Shown here one piece after another: positions 24,121 to 36,388 of a DNA stretch of 64,000 nucleotides. Where the stretch lies: NCBI GenBank assembly GCA_973895155.1, contig OZ316899.1, positions 14,446,001 to 14,510,000 of the forward strand, written 5' to 3'. Each line of letters begins with the position of its first letter. Position 1 is the stretch's first letter. The notes under the pieces are model-generated. The model did not search any database, was not told where the DNA came from, and saw only the letters and a program-made list of their open reading frames with translations. The translations under genes were made by a program, and so were the position numbers. This DNA is from Marsupella aquatica. Its lineage: Eukaryota; Marchantiophyta.

Positions 24121-24204
24121 TTTTTTATAGATTGTACCCAAACCACTACAGAACATGTGGTTTGAGAGTTTTGGGCACCTGTCACTTGAAATACCACCAT
24201 GTTT

Positions 24205-26100
24205 TGAGTTGGCACACGTGATGGGGGTGTCCCATGGCTTCACCATGGGGGCTAACACAAAGGAATTGTTATGGCGGCGGGCCCAACCCTCCTCCTTTAA
24301 TCGTGGCCCTCCGAGAATTACGGCAAGGTGGATCCACTTCTCATTATCCATTGTAAGTTTGTCACTCCTGAAACCACTCAAAACAATGTGCTTCAAAGCC
24401 CTCATTTCTAGCTACTAACATTGTCACTTAAGCTGGGGTGGTACATCACGCATCCTTCTAAACAACTTCTCATGAAATGGTAGTCCTAGGGTGATTGTTG
24501 TTCCCAAACCACTACAAATGAGGTGGTTTTATGGTTTAGGGCAAATGCAACTTAAGATACCACCTTTATTTGAGTTGAGAAGTAAATTGGGTGCGAACAC
24601 TTGCAATGAAGTGTATTTATATGTACACGCCCAATTGACTTGAAAAAAGGTCCTCTCATGCCCTCGCCTTTTGGCGACTACAAATTGCACCCATATTTGA
24701 GTGATGCAACACACTTTAGTGTGATCCCAAACCATGAACTAGTGCTAAAAGGAGTGAATTGTGTGGACACATCACATAAGCCCCATATTTGTAATTCGGT
24801 AGAGTCTTGGAGTGATTTGTGTGGAGTTCATGATGTTCCATCACTTATGTGTCTCAAATCTCTCCACCTTGGCATTTTATGCGTCAAACCTCATTGTTGT
24901 TGGTATAACTAGTTGGCACACGTGATGGGGGTGTAGCACGGCCTCACCTTGGGGGGGCTAACACGGTGGAATTATTATGGCGGTGGGCGCAACCCTCCTC
25001 CTTTAATCGTGGCCCTCTGAGAATTGCTGCAAGGTGGATCCACTTCTCATTATCCATTGTAAATTTGTCACTCCGCAAATCACTAAAAACTATGTTCTTG
25101 AAAGCCCTCAAGTTCTCGACTAACACTAGCACTCAAGCTGGGGTGGTACATCAAGCTGGGGTGGTACATCAAGCATCCCTCTAAACAACTTCTCATGAAG
25201 TGGTAGTCCGAGGGTGATTGTTATTCCCGAACCACTACAAATGAGGTGGTTTTAGGGCTTAGGGCAAATGCAACTCAAGATACCATGGTTATTTGAGTTG
25301 AGAAGTAATTTGGGTGCGAACACTTGCAATGAAGTGCATTTTTAAGTACCAGCCGAAAGCACTTGACATAAGGTCAATTCAGGCCCTCGCCTTTTGGCCA
25401 CTACAAATTGCACCCATATTTGAGTCATGCAACACACTTTGGTGCGACCACTTCCCATGAACTAGTGCTAAAAGGAGTGAATTGTGTGGACGCATCACAT
25501 AAGCTCCATATTTATAATTCCATAGTCTTGGAGTGATTTGTGTGGAGTTCATGGTTCCATCACTTCTGTGCCTCAAATCTGTCCACCTTGGCATTTTATG
25601 CGTCACAACCTCATTGTTGTTGGTATAACTAGTTGGCACACGTGATGGGCGTGTTGCACGGCCTCACCATGGGAAGGCTAACACGGTGGAATTGTTATGG
25701 CGGCAGGCCCTACCCTCCTCCTTTAATCATGGCCCTCTGAGAATTGCTGCAAGGTGGATCCACTTCTCATTATCCATTGTAAGTTTGTCACTCCAAATCA
25801 CTAAAAATGTTGTCTTTCAAAGCCCTCATTTCTAGCCACTAACACTATCACTCAAGCTGGGGGGTACATCACGCATCCCTCTAAACAACTTGTCATGAAG
25901 GGGTAGTCCTAGGGTGTGTTGTTCCAAAACCACTACAAATGAGGTGGTTTTAGGGTTTAGGGCAAATGCAACTCAAGATACCACGGTTACTTGAGTTGAG
26001 AAGTAAATTGGGTGCGAACACTTGCAATCAAGTGCATATCTATGTACCTGCCCAATCAACTGGAAAGAAGGTCCCTTCAAGCCCTTGCCTTTTTGCAACT
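24205..26100 (+). repeat. Long tandem repeat, unit about 710-720 bp, 2.6 copies
   Basis: TTGGCACACGTGATGGG starts copies at 24205, 24912 and 25632; the third is cut short near 26100. The units share GATCCACTTCTCATTATCCA and AACCACTACAAATGAGGTGG. The short open frames inside are not conserved between copies, so the unit looks noncoding. Confidence 0.8.
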
Positions 26101-26229
26101 CCTTGTTGGGACTGGCAAAAGTACTTGGAGTGCGGTGATTTTCCGGAGTGCGAGGCATTAAATTGCCAAAGAATTTTAGGCAATGGTGCCAAGGGTAATT
26201 AAACATAGACAAAACTAAAACAACATCCT

Positions 26230-29200
26230 GGCCGGAACAGGGTTTAGGGTACATGGAAGCTTGGGGTTTCAGGACACTCAGCGTATCTCTCAAGGGAGTG
26301 TCATAGAAAATGTATTTTGTAGCTCCACTAGCATTAATTCTCAAGCTTTGTATGATTTACACACTTTGAAGGAGTAAGTAAGGTATTCAAATTGGCAATA
26401 GACAAAAAGTGATTTACATAGGGTACTCTAGAAATGAAAATGTGGGTTTAGGACTCACATGGATCATGTTTCTCACTTAAAAAGTGTGTCTTGCGAGAAA
26501 TTAAATTCTTACTACCCAAGTAATGATACCACCTAGGTAACATTGTTGGTGGCATATTGGAAGTTTCTCATTTTTTTCTTTACTTTGAAAAAGCCAGGTT
26601 GTCATGACTTAGCACTTATTTTTAGGGGTTAGACTAGGGGCAACGCCGGGTTGAAACTACATTACAAAAAAACTTGAATTGGGGTGTGAGTGGGTTGGAT
26701 TTATAACATATGGGATGGCCTAGGGGCTTGGGGTGTAAATGTAGACACTTTTAAGGAGAGGCAATAGAGGCCTTGGGTTAACATCAAATGCCCCCACATT
26801 GATGGCTGAGATCGCTCAGGGCAATCTCCCTTCATCCAATGGCTGAGATCACCCTAGGTGCTTCCATGTCAGAGTAAGAAAGTAAGGGTTTGCACCAAAT
26901 GGCTATTTGCACCCGCCTTACCGTGGATGAAGAGTTGCATTTCACTTTTCCAAGAAAATATCGAGGCAAAATGCTGAATGTTGTGGTTACTCTCTAGCAC
27001 AAAGGGTTTGGGAGACAAGAGTGCAGGGGTTTAGCAAGGTTGCACTACGTTTATTTGCCTCCAGAGCTATGGAGTAGGCTACATGGATTGAGTTTGTGGA
27101 GTGCAAAGCTACGGGAGTGAATGTGGGCATGGTGCGCTGGAGTTAGTGCTGCAATCAAGGCTCGTGGCTTTTTTCTGAAGTGGAGTGCAGAGCTGCACGG
27201 CTGAGCTACGAGAGTGCAAAGCTGCAAGAGCACGGAGCTGTGGGAGTGCGGGAGTGCGGGAGTGCGGAGTGCAGGAGTGGCAAGAGCTGCAAAGCTGGAG
27301 AGCCACACATTGCGATTCAGTGCAAAGCGATTGAGTGCGGAGCTGTGATTTAGCCGTAGCCTGTTGGAGCTCAAACAGAGGAGGCAATGTCAGGTTTTGA
27401 TCTCTAACATAGGCTGAATGTGCGCACATCTATAGACAGGAGTATTGCTTTCAGAAAACATGAATTAGTGCCTTTCAGTTTGACTTTTGGCTGGGCTGCT
27501 GCTGCTACTTTGGGCAACTGAGATGCGACCTGCAGTTTGAAGAGGCATTTAGGGTAGCTCTTGCTGGTGCTGATTAATCAAGTGTGATTGTCTTGTTTAG
27601 AATCAGTGAGCTCAAATGCTATTGCACGTCTAAGGAATTTCATGGTAAGGCTTCCAAGCGGTTGACCTCCCAGGATGTGCGATGGCAGAGCTGTTACAGC
27701 TGGACTTGAGTTGTGAGAGTTGTGAATGCTCGTTGGGAGGTTGGCCGCCTGGCTTTGCTTGGCTTTTGTTGGTGCATTTGTTTTTGATTTTGCTTGGAAA
27801 ACCTATGCTAGAGTCTGTGACTTGTTAGCTTTTGAAGGCGTGCATCGGGAACCTGTTTGGAAGTTGGAGCAATCTTCTCTCTAGGCTGATGGTTACTGTG
27901 GAGCAAAGTTCTGTTATTGAGGCAACTATGAGGCAACTGAGTGCATTTGTCATGGTATTGTTATGGATATAAGTGCTTGAGGCATGGACAAGACTATTTC
28001 TGGGAGTATCAAGTTTGCGTCTTTCTTTTCTGGCTGGTTTCTTGCATGTGCGCTGTTAGCCGGAGGAAGGAGCTTTCTAGTATACACATTGGCAGGGATT
28101 CTTTTTGTTTCAGCCTAAGAGATTGTTGTTTTCTCTCCGTGATGTAGCCTGGAGTTGGAGGACTTTTGGAGATCTTCTACGGAAGACAATAATGATTTGA
28201 GGCCTATGCAGTGCTTTGAGTGTTACTCTCAACTTTGGATGAGTCTTACGGGGGGGGGGGGGACTTTGGAGAACTATTCTCCCACTTTGCTCTCTCCTTA
28301 AGACTCTGCGCTAAGATTTTTAGAAATGATTGCTGATGGTGTGAAGTAGGACTGTATCCCTGCCCCGTAGATTTGGATTGTTGGGTTGTCTTGGTTTTGT
28401 TTACTACTGCTAAAGTCAAGCATCATTTGGCTATGGAGAGATTGGAAGCGTGCAATGAAGATGGGAGAACTTGCAATGGGGAAGGAATTTGGCTATTGAT
28501 TGTTTAGGCTCGTCGCCTCCCGAATGAGATCATCTGTCACATATTTCAATAATTGTCGCTCCATTGTAGTTGCTTGAATTCTTTGACCCATGGCGGATCA
28601 TTCAGACCTTCTCTGTTGGAGAAATGTTCTCAACTGCATGATGACTGAAGGTGAGCTGCAACGGGCTGTATTTACAGAAGGACAGAATTGTGAGTTGAAT
28701 GGTGATCATGGTGATGGTGGTCGGTAGTACTCGGTGTTCTTCCGATTCTGCTTGGGGTGCCGTTCTTTTGCTTTTGCTTGGGATATTGAGTTTTCTTAGA
28801 CAATGAGATGCATGCTCTTGACTGTGAGGTTTAGGAAGCATTTGGAGCTTAAATTGGGAATGACAACGACAAGTAGAAAGAATTTTGGTCTCCTTCTCTA
28901 TTGCTGAGGATGTCGCAAGGGTTTAAGGCTTTAGGGATCGTGGTTGACTCGTGGATTGCCAGTTCTAAGGGGATGAGCACATTGACAATGGATTCAATCT
29001 TGTTTTGTATAAGATATGGTACACTCTGATCAGCTGGCCCATCCTGGGTTTGATGGAGTCTAGCCATAGGTGCTATTGTGCTTGGTTACTCACTAATGTT
29101 TGGTGATCTAATTATCTGGACTGAATGTTGGCATGAGAATCCTTTCATCTTGTCTGCTTGCTAGGCCTTGTGCTTTAAATACTCATCAAATGATTGATTA

Positions 29201-30240
29201 GTTGTGACTCTTATCAGATTGATCATGGAACGATTGGTTAGTTCTTGTGCTTTTCTAGGAAATGCTATTGCAACCTTTCAGCTTATGCCTGCTTATAATG
29301 CTATTGCAAGCTTGGCAGTGACCTGAACTCAGCCTAAACAACCTGCAAACTGCTGCAACGGTCCGTGAGGTTATCAATTGCAACTGAGCCTGGGATGTGT
29401 GCATGTTGTTGCTGCATCTGATTGAGCTGGTAAGGTGCTGTCTCCGATTGAGTTGCTACCTCCAATCGGGCAATGTGAGCTTTTGGTCAATGGTAGTGAC
29501 ATTTCTGTTGTTGAGTTAGACTTTTGGGGCTTTGCTGACATTGTTGCATTGGGCATCTGAGATGCGACTTGCAGTTTGAGGAGACGCAACAACATTTGTT
29601 TTAGGAGGCACGAGAACATCAGTTTGAGGCTCAGGCAACTTGACATGTGACTTGCAGTTTTAGGAGGCGCAACAAGATCAGTTTCAAGAGGTGACTTGAG
29701 ATGCAACTTGCTGCTGCTAATCAAGTTTGATTAACAGTGAGTTAAAATTCTGTTGCAACCTTTGAGTTGGGCTACATTTGTAATGCTGCAAGGTTTGAGG
29801 TGACCTGTACTCAATTGAAAAGTCTTTAGCCTATCTGAGCTTGTCCTTTAAAACATTCAGGGATTCATCCTTGTATATAAACTGAAATTCATTTCTAGTA
29901 AGTCTATTTGCCACATGCATCATCTCATTTTACCAACAAAAAATGATTTGATAGGCTATCAGGGCCAGTCATGAAATCTCCAGTTTTTTAACCATGGTCT
30001 TATGGTTTCAGGAGCGAGTGGACCTGCTGACGTGAAAGGAGATTGAGATCTACATCTGAAATCAATCAAGACAATCTCCCAATTTCATTGCCTTCCTCTT
30101 GGTTGAGTATAGTTGGTGAGTGCTCTGCATTTTGGCCCCACATTGGATTGCAATATGCAAGTGGTAGAATGTGTTTTATGACATCCAATGTAACAGTTTA
30201 ATAACTCTTCAAGTTTTCTTGTTCATGTCCAGTGGTCATA
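26230..30240. other. About 4 kb without a supportable gene
   Basis: Contains GTGCGGGA-type short repeats at 27240-27290, a run of 13 G at 28250-28262, and loosely repeated words (ATGCGACTTGCAGTTTGAGG at about 27520, 29560 and 29640). It ends with a possible splice acceptor (tatggtttcag near 30010). Parts may be 5' UTR or introns of the PHD gene at 30241, or LTR sequence. I see no protein family in any frame. Confidence 0.4.
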
Positions 30241-30888
30241 ATGGCTAGGACCAAGCATAAAGCCAGAAAGAATGATACTCGAACGAGAAAGGAGAAAGAT
30301 GTGTTGATGATTGAATTGTGGTCAGACATTGAGAAACGTTAGTGTAGTCCCCAGCTTTGTGGCATTTGTGATTGGCATGGAGATCTGGCCATGTGTGATG
30401 GGGCTTGCCATCGGCACCATGTTTCCAAAGTTGGTGAGGCTGTCGGCAGGTGCCCTGCCGTATTTATTGCACCAGGCAAGGATGACGATCCTTGGTATTG
30501 TCTAGAGTGTAAGGATAAGACATACAGGTGTTTTCAATGTGGCATTGTATCTGTTGCAGCCAGGCAGTGCCCCCAGCCATATTGTGTTTGTTTTTATTGT
30601 CATGGATGCTTGCCACTTGATGTGGAGTCTTGCCCCATCCATACATGTGTTGCATGCCAGCAAGACCATCGTGACCCTCATTTGGCAGAGGCCGTGCAGT
30701 GTTTGAGATGTCCCAAAACTTGGCATCGTACTTGCCTAGCCGAGAGCCAGCGTCAAGGTTTTGCACCGGACAGAGTGCCCTGGCATCATACTGCACATGA
30801 CCAGGGATGTTGGATGATTTACTGTCCTGACCATCCTATTGACCCTGCTCTAGGCACGGCGGCTCATGATCACATCTCTTGGCTTTGA
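30241..30888 (+). pseudogene. EDM2-like PHD cluster with histone H3/CENH3-like N-terminus, one in-frame TAG
   Basis: From ATG 30241 the frame starts MARTKHKARKNDTRTRK, close to the start of histone H3 (ARTKQTARKS) and to plant CENH3 tails (MARTKH). After 33 codons comes TAG 30340; the same frame then reads a Cys/His-rich module to TGA 30886. The module has CGICDWHGDLAMCDGACHRHH, YCLECK..YRCFQCG, a second Cys/His set (CVCFYCHGC), CPIHTCVACQ, CLRCPKTWHRTCL, and a closing YCPDHPIDP...HDHI. This order matches the EDM2-type PHD region of plants, which binds modified H3 and controls heterochromatin and polyadenylation. CAG for TAG would rejoin the two parts. No intron that avoids the stop is obvious. 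The RNA-binding and methyltransferase-like parts of EDM2 are absent. Confidence 0.6.
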
Positions 30889-31497
30889 TTGACGTGGTCC
30901 ATTTTGGTTCAAATACATCAATACTACTATAGACATCGATACACTTAGTTAATGGAACAATGACAGTTTGTTTGCATCACACATTTTCTTCACGCATTTT
31001 GTTTATTGTGTGAATGGTTAGCACAAGCATGGAGACAATGCTCCGGGTTTAATTCACTAAGTCTAGCTGTCTAGAAAATCAAAGTACTCAAACTCTACTT
31101 ATTTATTTGGTAATTACTTTGTATACCAGTATGAGGACCATCCCAGTTGATGTTTATGGATGTCAATACTTTGGATGTGATTGAATTGTTTGGACCCAGT
31201 GTTTATACGGTTGTCTTGGTTGTTGGGTGTCATGGATGGGGCACTGTCAATGGGGTATTTTCTTCAACCTGCTGTCTGTGGGTAGCAATAGAATTTCAGG
31301 TTTGAAAGAAGCATCCTAAACACATGCAACGTAAGACATAAAACGTAAAACCTTTCTGCAAATAAAAATTCACAATATAAACTCAAAGAGACAACTACGG
31401 AGTGGCAAGTATAGATTATGAGGGAGCTGAACTTATTGTCGTGTCCATGTTGTAGGTTCTCACCAGTGAATGTTAGAGGTGAAACACTACACTTGGT
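30889..31497. other. Spacer or intron, no gene
   Basis: No significant open frame. It could be an intron linking the PHD exon with the ORF at 31498. Confidence 0.35.
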
Positions 31498-31947
31498 ATG
31501 TCATTTTTTCTAGACTACCAGACCATATGTAGACCCCTCATACGGGTGGCTACATGGATGTATTTTGTGGTGGTTTGGCTGGTTGGTTTGGTAATCCGAA
31601 AATTTGTACCCCCACCTGGCAGAATCATTGTGAACCTTGAATCTATTGTACAATATTGTAGGGCAAATGAGGAGGAGGTTTACTTTTTGGCAGATGAGTG
31701 TGAAGCTGGGTGTGAAGAGGATGATGAGGAATGTAGTAGTTTGCTACATGTTTTGCCATATGATTTACTAGTCACAAATGTATGGCCTAGGTTCTTTCCA
31801 TGTCATCAGCGCAGGACATTTGCCAATATATATCGACTCATTAGTACCCAATGGAGAGACTTGGTAGCCATGTCCCCACAATGGAAGGCATTGAAACCAC
31901 TACTTGTAGGCACAGATCGTAGAACACCATGGCATGATCTTGGTTAG
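31498..31947 (+). CDS. F-box-like ORF with an N-terminal hydrophobic helix
   Basis: 149 codons. Residues about 18-35 form a hydrophobic stretch (WMYFVVVWLVGLVI). A Cys- and acid-rich linker follows, then a segment LLHVLPYDLLVTNVWPRF......YRLISTQWRDLVAMSPQWKAL, which has the layout of an F-box (LP.DLL, then W..L....WR.L). F-box proteins select substrates for SCF ubiquitin ligases; this assignment is tentative. The hydrophobic stretch may be translated intron or UTR. Confidence 0.35.
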   Translation: MSFFLDYQTICRPLIRVATWMYFVVVWLVGLVIRKFVPPPGRIIVNLESIVQYCRANEEEVYFLADECEAGCEEDDEECSSLLHVLPYDLLVTNVWPRFFPCHQRRTFANIYRLISTQWRDLVAMSPQWKALKPLLVGTDRRTPWHDLG

Positions 31948-32700
31948 ACTTAGATGACTTAATGTACTTGCCTGAGTACCTGAGGGTTGACTATCATCGA
32001 GCACAGGAGTGGTATTTGTACTGATCTGATAAGATTCACAGATCTGATATCACTCTAGTGGAGTGGGTTTCTATGACTATACACCATTGTATTCTGATAT
32101 GGTCATGGATGTACGTGCAGAGTGGCCTAGAGGTGTGGAGTCCAGTGCTGGTACCATTAGAGTGGAGGATTGCAGTATCCAGAGAGCTTGCAGAGGTTGC
32201 AAGGTACATGGGTCCTCTACATTCTGGAAAATTGAGTGGAAGACGTTGATTGGATTGACTTGAAGTGGCTGAAACAATGTTGAGGAACTTTTGTGGTAGT
32301 CAAGATGACTTGAATAGGAGGGATGACAAGTTATGGAGTCGACAGATTGCAGCCTGTAGAGCTGCTGGGATGACAAAGATAAAATGTCCTTGATACATTT
32401 GGAACTGTAGGGGTAATCGTGTGAGTCTAGGGACGGTCAAAAGCACCTCATTCAGAATTCTTGCCACCCATTGCAAAGGTATTGGTGGGGAGAGGACTGT
32501 GACTCTTTTGATGATGAGTGGAATGCACGCTGCATGGAGGGGGATGGTGCATTTGAGGGCCCTGTGGACAATGCAAGATGTGCAGAGGAACTTGCCAATG
32601 ATATGGATTGTGGCATAGATATCCCTGGGATACTAGAGGACCTGATTATAGCACACCGGGGTCTGCCAGATTTTGGGTTTAGACGGTATTCTTGGATTAC
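31948..32700 (+). pseudogene. Broken continuation of the 31498 ORF, function unknown
   Basis: Pieces of plausible coding sequence continue in shifting frames: 31950-32040, 32058-32249 or 32063-32263, and 32471-32705 (an acidic segment with DDEWNARCMEGDGAFEG). None shows a known motif. The coding look stops at about 32700 where the minus-strand gag begins, so this gene seems cut by a retroelement insertion. Confidence 0.3.
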
Positions 32701-34168
32701 TAACCACCTGGGGGTATGGATATGGGGTATGGAACCCTGTATTGTGGCCGCTTAGTGTGCAAGGTCCCGTCATACTCATCTGGAACACCGCCTTGGCTGG
32801 ATCCTCGAAGAACTACTCCATAGTGCTCCCCTTTGGCTTGGATTGTCCGGGCTCCAACTCCATCTGGTGTACGCGAGTATTCCACCTTGGGCATTCCTGC
32901 ACCACGTTTCCAAACTGATAACACTTAGAGCACCAAGCATGTGCTCAGGTTTCCGGTGGTTTCTTTTTGTGTGGTGGTTTTTCCGCCAAATGCACGGATA
33001 GTGCTTTCAGGCGGTCTGTGATCTCGTCCAACTTCTCTACCTCCGTGGCCTTGGGGTCTACGGCGACAACCTTTGATCATGGTCTATGTTTACCCGTGTC
33101 TGCCTGAGAGTCCTTCTTCCTTTGTCGGTTACAAGAATCTGACTTGGTATCACTGGAGGACAAAGCTGCCGAGGTCTCGGCTGAGGTTGGACTACTGGAT
33201 AGTGAATCACTAGACTCTAAGTCGGAGTCTGAAGAGGAGCTCGTCCGCCCCTTCTTCTTACGCTGCTTCCTTCTCTTCCTTCTTTTCTCATCATACTCTG
33301 AGTCTGAATTGCTAAAGGTCTGATACCTCCTGCTCTTCTTATGCTTTGTTCTCCGATTAAGCTGAGAGGCGTAGTGTGATTCCCAAAAGGATTCCGCACT
33401 CTTGATTGCCTATTGTAGGGTGGTGGTCTTCTTATCCAACATTAAGAATGCCATCTTTTGAGGTAGTGTGTTGACAAACCACTTTCTCAAAAGGGAGTCA
33501 TCGGGCTTAGGCCGAATCTTGGCGGCAACCTTCTGGAACCTTTGCAAGAATTTGGGAAGTGAGTCATGCTTACCCATCTGCATCCGTCCAATCTTTGACA
33601 GGGCTCGGTATTCAATACCCACAGGCCTGAATTCTTGCAAGAATGCTGACTGAAATTGGGCCCACGTGAAGCCGGGTGTTTGCAAGTTAAGCCACGACCA
33701 CGCTCCTCCCTGTAGCAGGCCTGGAAGAATGGTTAGCTTAATGGCTTCCTTGCCATTTTCTTTGGCCGTGGCCTCAAATTTAGCTAACCATTCATCTAGG
33801 TCGTCCGTGGGTCGTCCCTTGAAGGGTCGATAGTGGAACCAAGATCGCTGCAACACAGTATTCTGCACCACAGGGGGCGTAGCGCACCTGGTACTTGTGG
33901 GGCTAGCTGGACCGGCGGAACTGGTGGCGTCCCCCCCGTAGTTGGTGCTTGGGTTCCCATTGGAATAAGTGATCCGTCTGGGAGGCCTGGCTCCTTGCGT
34001 TGTTCCCTTCCAAACTTGATGCTCCTTCTGTGTACTGTAAATACGCAGATCGCGAGCGGGTAAGGGGCATGCCCCCTTCTTCCCATCAAGGACACAATCA
34101 TATGTTAATAACTCACTACACAGCTCCACTCGTAAGGCAAAATGAGTGCCCCCTCCATCTAGCGCCAA
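32700..34168 (-). pseudogene. Ty3/Gypsy gag (minus strand)
   Basis: Read right to left: a leader, then the gag domain with WFHYRPFKGRPTDDLDEWLAKFE, WSWLNLQTPGFTWAQFQSAF, EFRP.GIEYRALSKIGRM, then TAG 33410 (Gln expected), a Lys/Ser-rich stretch, and a zinc-knuckle start CSKCYQFGNVVQECP near 32925. It ends near 32700 in a Tyr/Pro-rich segment. Capsid and RNA-binding protein of a Gypsy element; related to, but clearly different from, the gag at 36389. No pol is attached. Confidence 0.7.
34146..34166 (-). promoter_or_regulatory. Primer-binding-site-like sequence of the minus-strand Gypsy element
   Basis: On the minus strand the sequence TGGCGCTAGATGGAGGGGG lies just upstream of the gag reading frame. 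TGGCGCTAGA-type words are usual primer-binding sites of plant Gypsy elements. I do not assign the tRNA. Confidence 0.5.
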
Positions 34169-34169
34169 A

Positions 34170-34740
34170 AACTGGCCCGTCGTATATGTCGCGCCAATAA
34201 CCCTGGCCTTAAATCCGAGTTAGCTCATTGGCGCCTGCACGACCACCAGTAGGGGTGAGGTTTTGGGCAAGGAGGTGTGTAGTGGCCCTAGCTAGTCCAA
34301 GTCGGACTATGTAGATATACGTACCGGTATAATATTACACAACCATTATTGACATCATAGGTATGTTTGTTTTCCACCGTTGGAAGGCTCCCATAGTTAG
34401 TGACTCGGACTAACTCTTGGCTTGGGGACTTTCAAGCCATTGCCGCGACTAGAACTTTGCAACATGCACTTCTTTGACAATCCCAACCATTAGTCCGCAC
34501 CCCGTACATCCCTCAAAATGGCCCCTTTGTCTAGGCAAGGCATGCATGCAACACCACTTACTCGCAAGAGATCAGAGGGAAAATGCCAGGTTTACTCAGA
34601 TAAGAAGAACCAATTTACATAGTTGACTCGACTTCTAAGTGATCAATAGGCCTAATGGCAGTCAATGCCCAGTTTCTATGAGGCCTTGCCTTGCACTTGC
34701 CCAGCAAGCTTGACTCTGGCTCTCACTCCTTAGTGCTTTG
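34170..34740 (-). repeat. Putative LTR of the minus-strand Gypsy element
   Basis: Expected position of the 5' LTR, next to the primer-binding site. No second copy is in the window to prove it and its outer border is not visible. Confidence 0.3.
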
Positions 34741-35722
34741 TGGAAAGCCTTTTTTGTGGAAGTATTCTAAGGAGTATTAAATCTACATTTTTCAAATCTT
34801 TTGAAGCATTTTAAGTGACAAAATGAAGTCACTTAGAGAAGATGAAGGAGTTAAGGACATAAGATCAGTTTAACCAACAAACTGTTTTGACAAATTATTT
34901 TCACATCTGAAGAATCATTCAAGCTTTTTAAGTTGGATTTTGATTCAACTTCTCTTAAACCATTTTTCCTCTCCCTTTTTGCACCCGAGCTCATTAGATA
35001 GAACTTAGTTTAGCCAAAACTACTTTAGTTATCATTAGTAGTTTTAACTTAGGAAAGTAGTTCAAACTACTCACCTCTTCAGATCTTCAATTAATAGTTA
35101 GTTTGGAGGTAGTTTAGTAACCTTTTCAGATCTCTTTGATCTGTGAGGGAGTATTACAATTGAACTCCCAAGCAAAATTGTCTTGTCATTTTCTCTGGAA
35201 ATGATTTGTGACCAGTATGGGTCTTTTCCTCATGCCAGGTTGGGCTTAGGAGGAAGAATCGTAGAAATGAGAAAATGCACCACCCAAATTCCATTGTTAT
35301 TTATGATTTCCCTCGTGCATTTCTTGTAAACCTTGGAATGAATGAATACATTTTAAGAAAATGTTTCTTTGGTTTTGTATGGAAAAATATGAGTAAAGTT
35401 ATGAAATCTAGAGTTTAGAGAATTGTAATGAAATTTACTAATGTAAAATCGATCTCTGTTGAGTATAAGGAATTTAGGAATGGAACGAAAATCAAACTTC
35501 TATTGAGAAGGAGCGATAATCTGGAGTTTCCATATTAAAACGATTGATCATAAATATTTTGAGTGATACATAGTAGTTGTGTAAGGAAAGAGACTCCTAA
35601 AGATCTCAAAATCCTTAATACCATCATAAGTTGATTTCCTTTATTCCTTACGGGAACGAATTTGAGTTTCTAAGATACATTTTATACAAGTTTCATCTAA
35701 AACACTTACCACATATTCTTTT
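34741..35722 (+). repeat. 5' LTR region of the split Gypsy element
   Basis: Sequence directly before a clear primer-binding site, with AT-rich promoter-like and polyadenylation-like stretches (35320-35440). The start is not resolved. The 3' LTR copy at 62322 is too short and diverged for a firm alignment by eye. Confidence 0.4.
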
Positions 35723-35740
35723 TGGCGCCGCTGTTGGGGA
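35723..35740 (+). promoter_or_regulatory. Primer-binding site, tRNA-Asp type
   Basis: TGGCGCCGCTGTTGGGGA matches the complement of the plant tRNA-Asp 3' end (TGGCGCCGTTGCCGGGGA) at 15 of 18 positions. It marks the start of minus-strand DNA synthesis for the Gypsy element whose gag begins 0.65 kb downstream. Confidence 0.8.
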
Positions 35741-36388
35741 ATAAACTAAGAGATCGATTTATGAAGACAGCGGATTGAAGTTGGCCAATAGATTGGAAAC
35801 TGCGGACAAATTGAAGCGTGAAGGCTGCGCCAAAGCTTAACAAATCGTTCGTGACGGAGGATGATTTGTGGATACCGCCCTTGGTGTTTAAGTTTGATGT
35901 ACAACCATTCACCATCAAGAATGCACCCAAAATGTATGTCAAAAGGATGACCAAGGTACTCCATCAAATCCTCAAAGAGGAAACAAATAACAAGGTTCAG
36001 GAAACAGAACCGCTGACCCTTGACGCCAAGAAAGAATCGTCTTGACAAAATGAATTGATAGACATATCAATTCATTGGTAATTAAGATTGACGGGTATCA
36101 TAGGTTGCAAATGTTTATGATCTAAGATAGTATTTAAGGATTTGATGTTGTGCGGTAGTAGGAATCTGAATTCCGACAGCTTCAATTTAAATTGCTGAAT
36201 GAGCAACACAAATAAAAATGGTTACAAAATTTGGGGATTTTCAATTGCGCCAAATTAACGTAACAATGTGGTTTGGAATTCGGAATATATGGAGGAAGTC
36301 TGATACATATTTTTTTTCTTCTTCTTTTTTCTTAATGGAGTACGTTCCTGAATGAATAATTAGAATTGTGAAGTAAGGATGGATCTCC

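Noticed and set aside
28250-28262. Run of 13 G as a G-quadruplex or regulatory site
   Set aside because: A lone homopolymer with no other G-tracts around it; more likely a slippage product or sequencing difficulty.
26230-30240. Search for a host gene in the 4-kb gap
   Set aside because: Frames are short and of unusual composition, and no splice-linked set of exons with a recognisable family could be built.
34930-35060. Similarity between this stretch and the reverse complement of 62340-62470, as if an LTR were inverted
   Set aside because: About 37 bases agree moderately (TTCAAC.TTCTCTTAA..CATTTT.CCTCT), the rest is weak and AT-rich. The primer-binding site supports a plus-oriented LTR, so I do not call an inversion.
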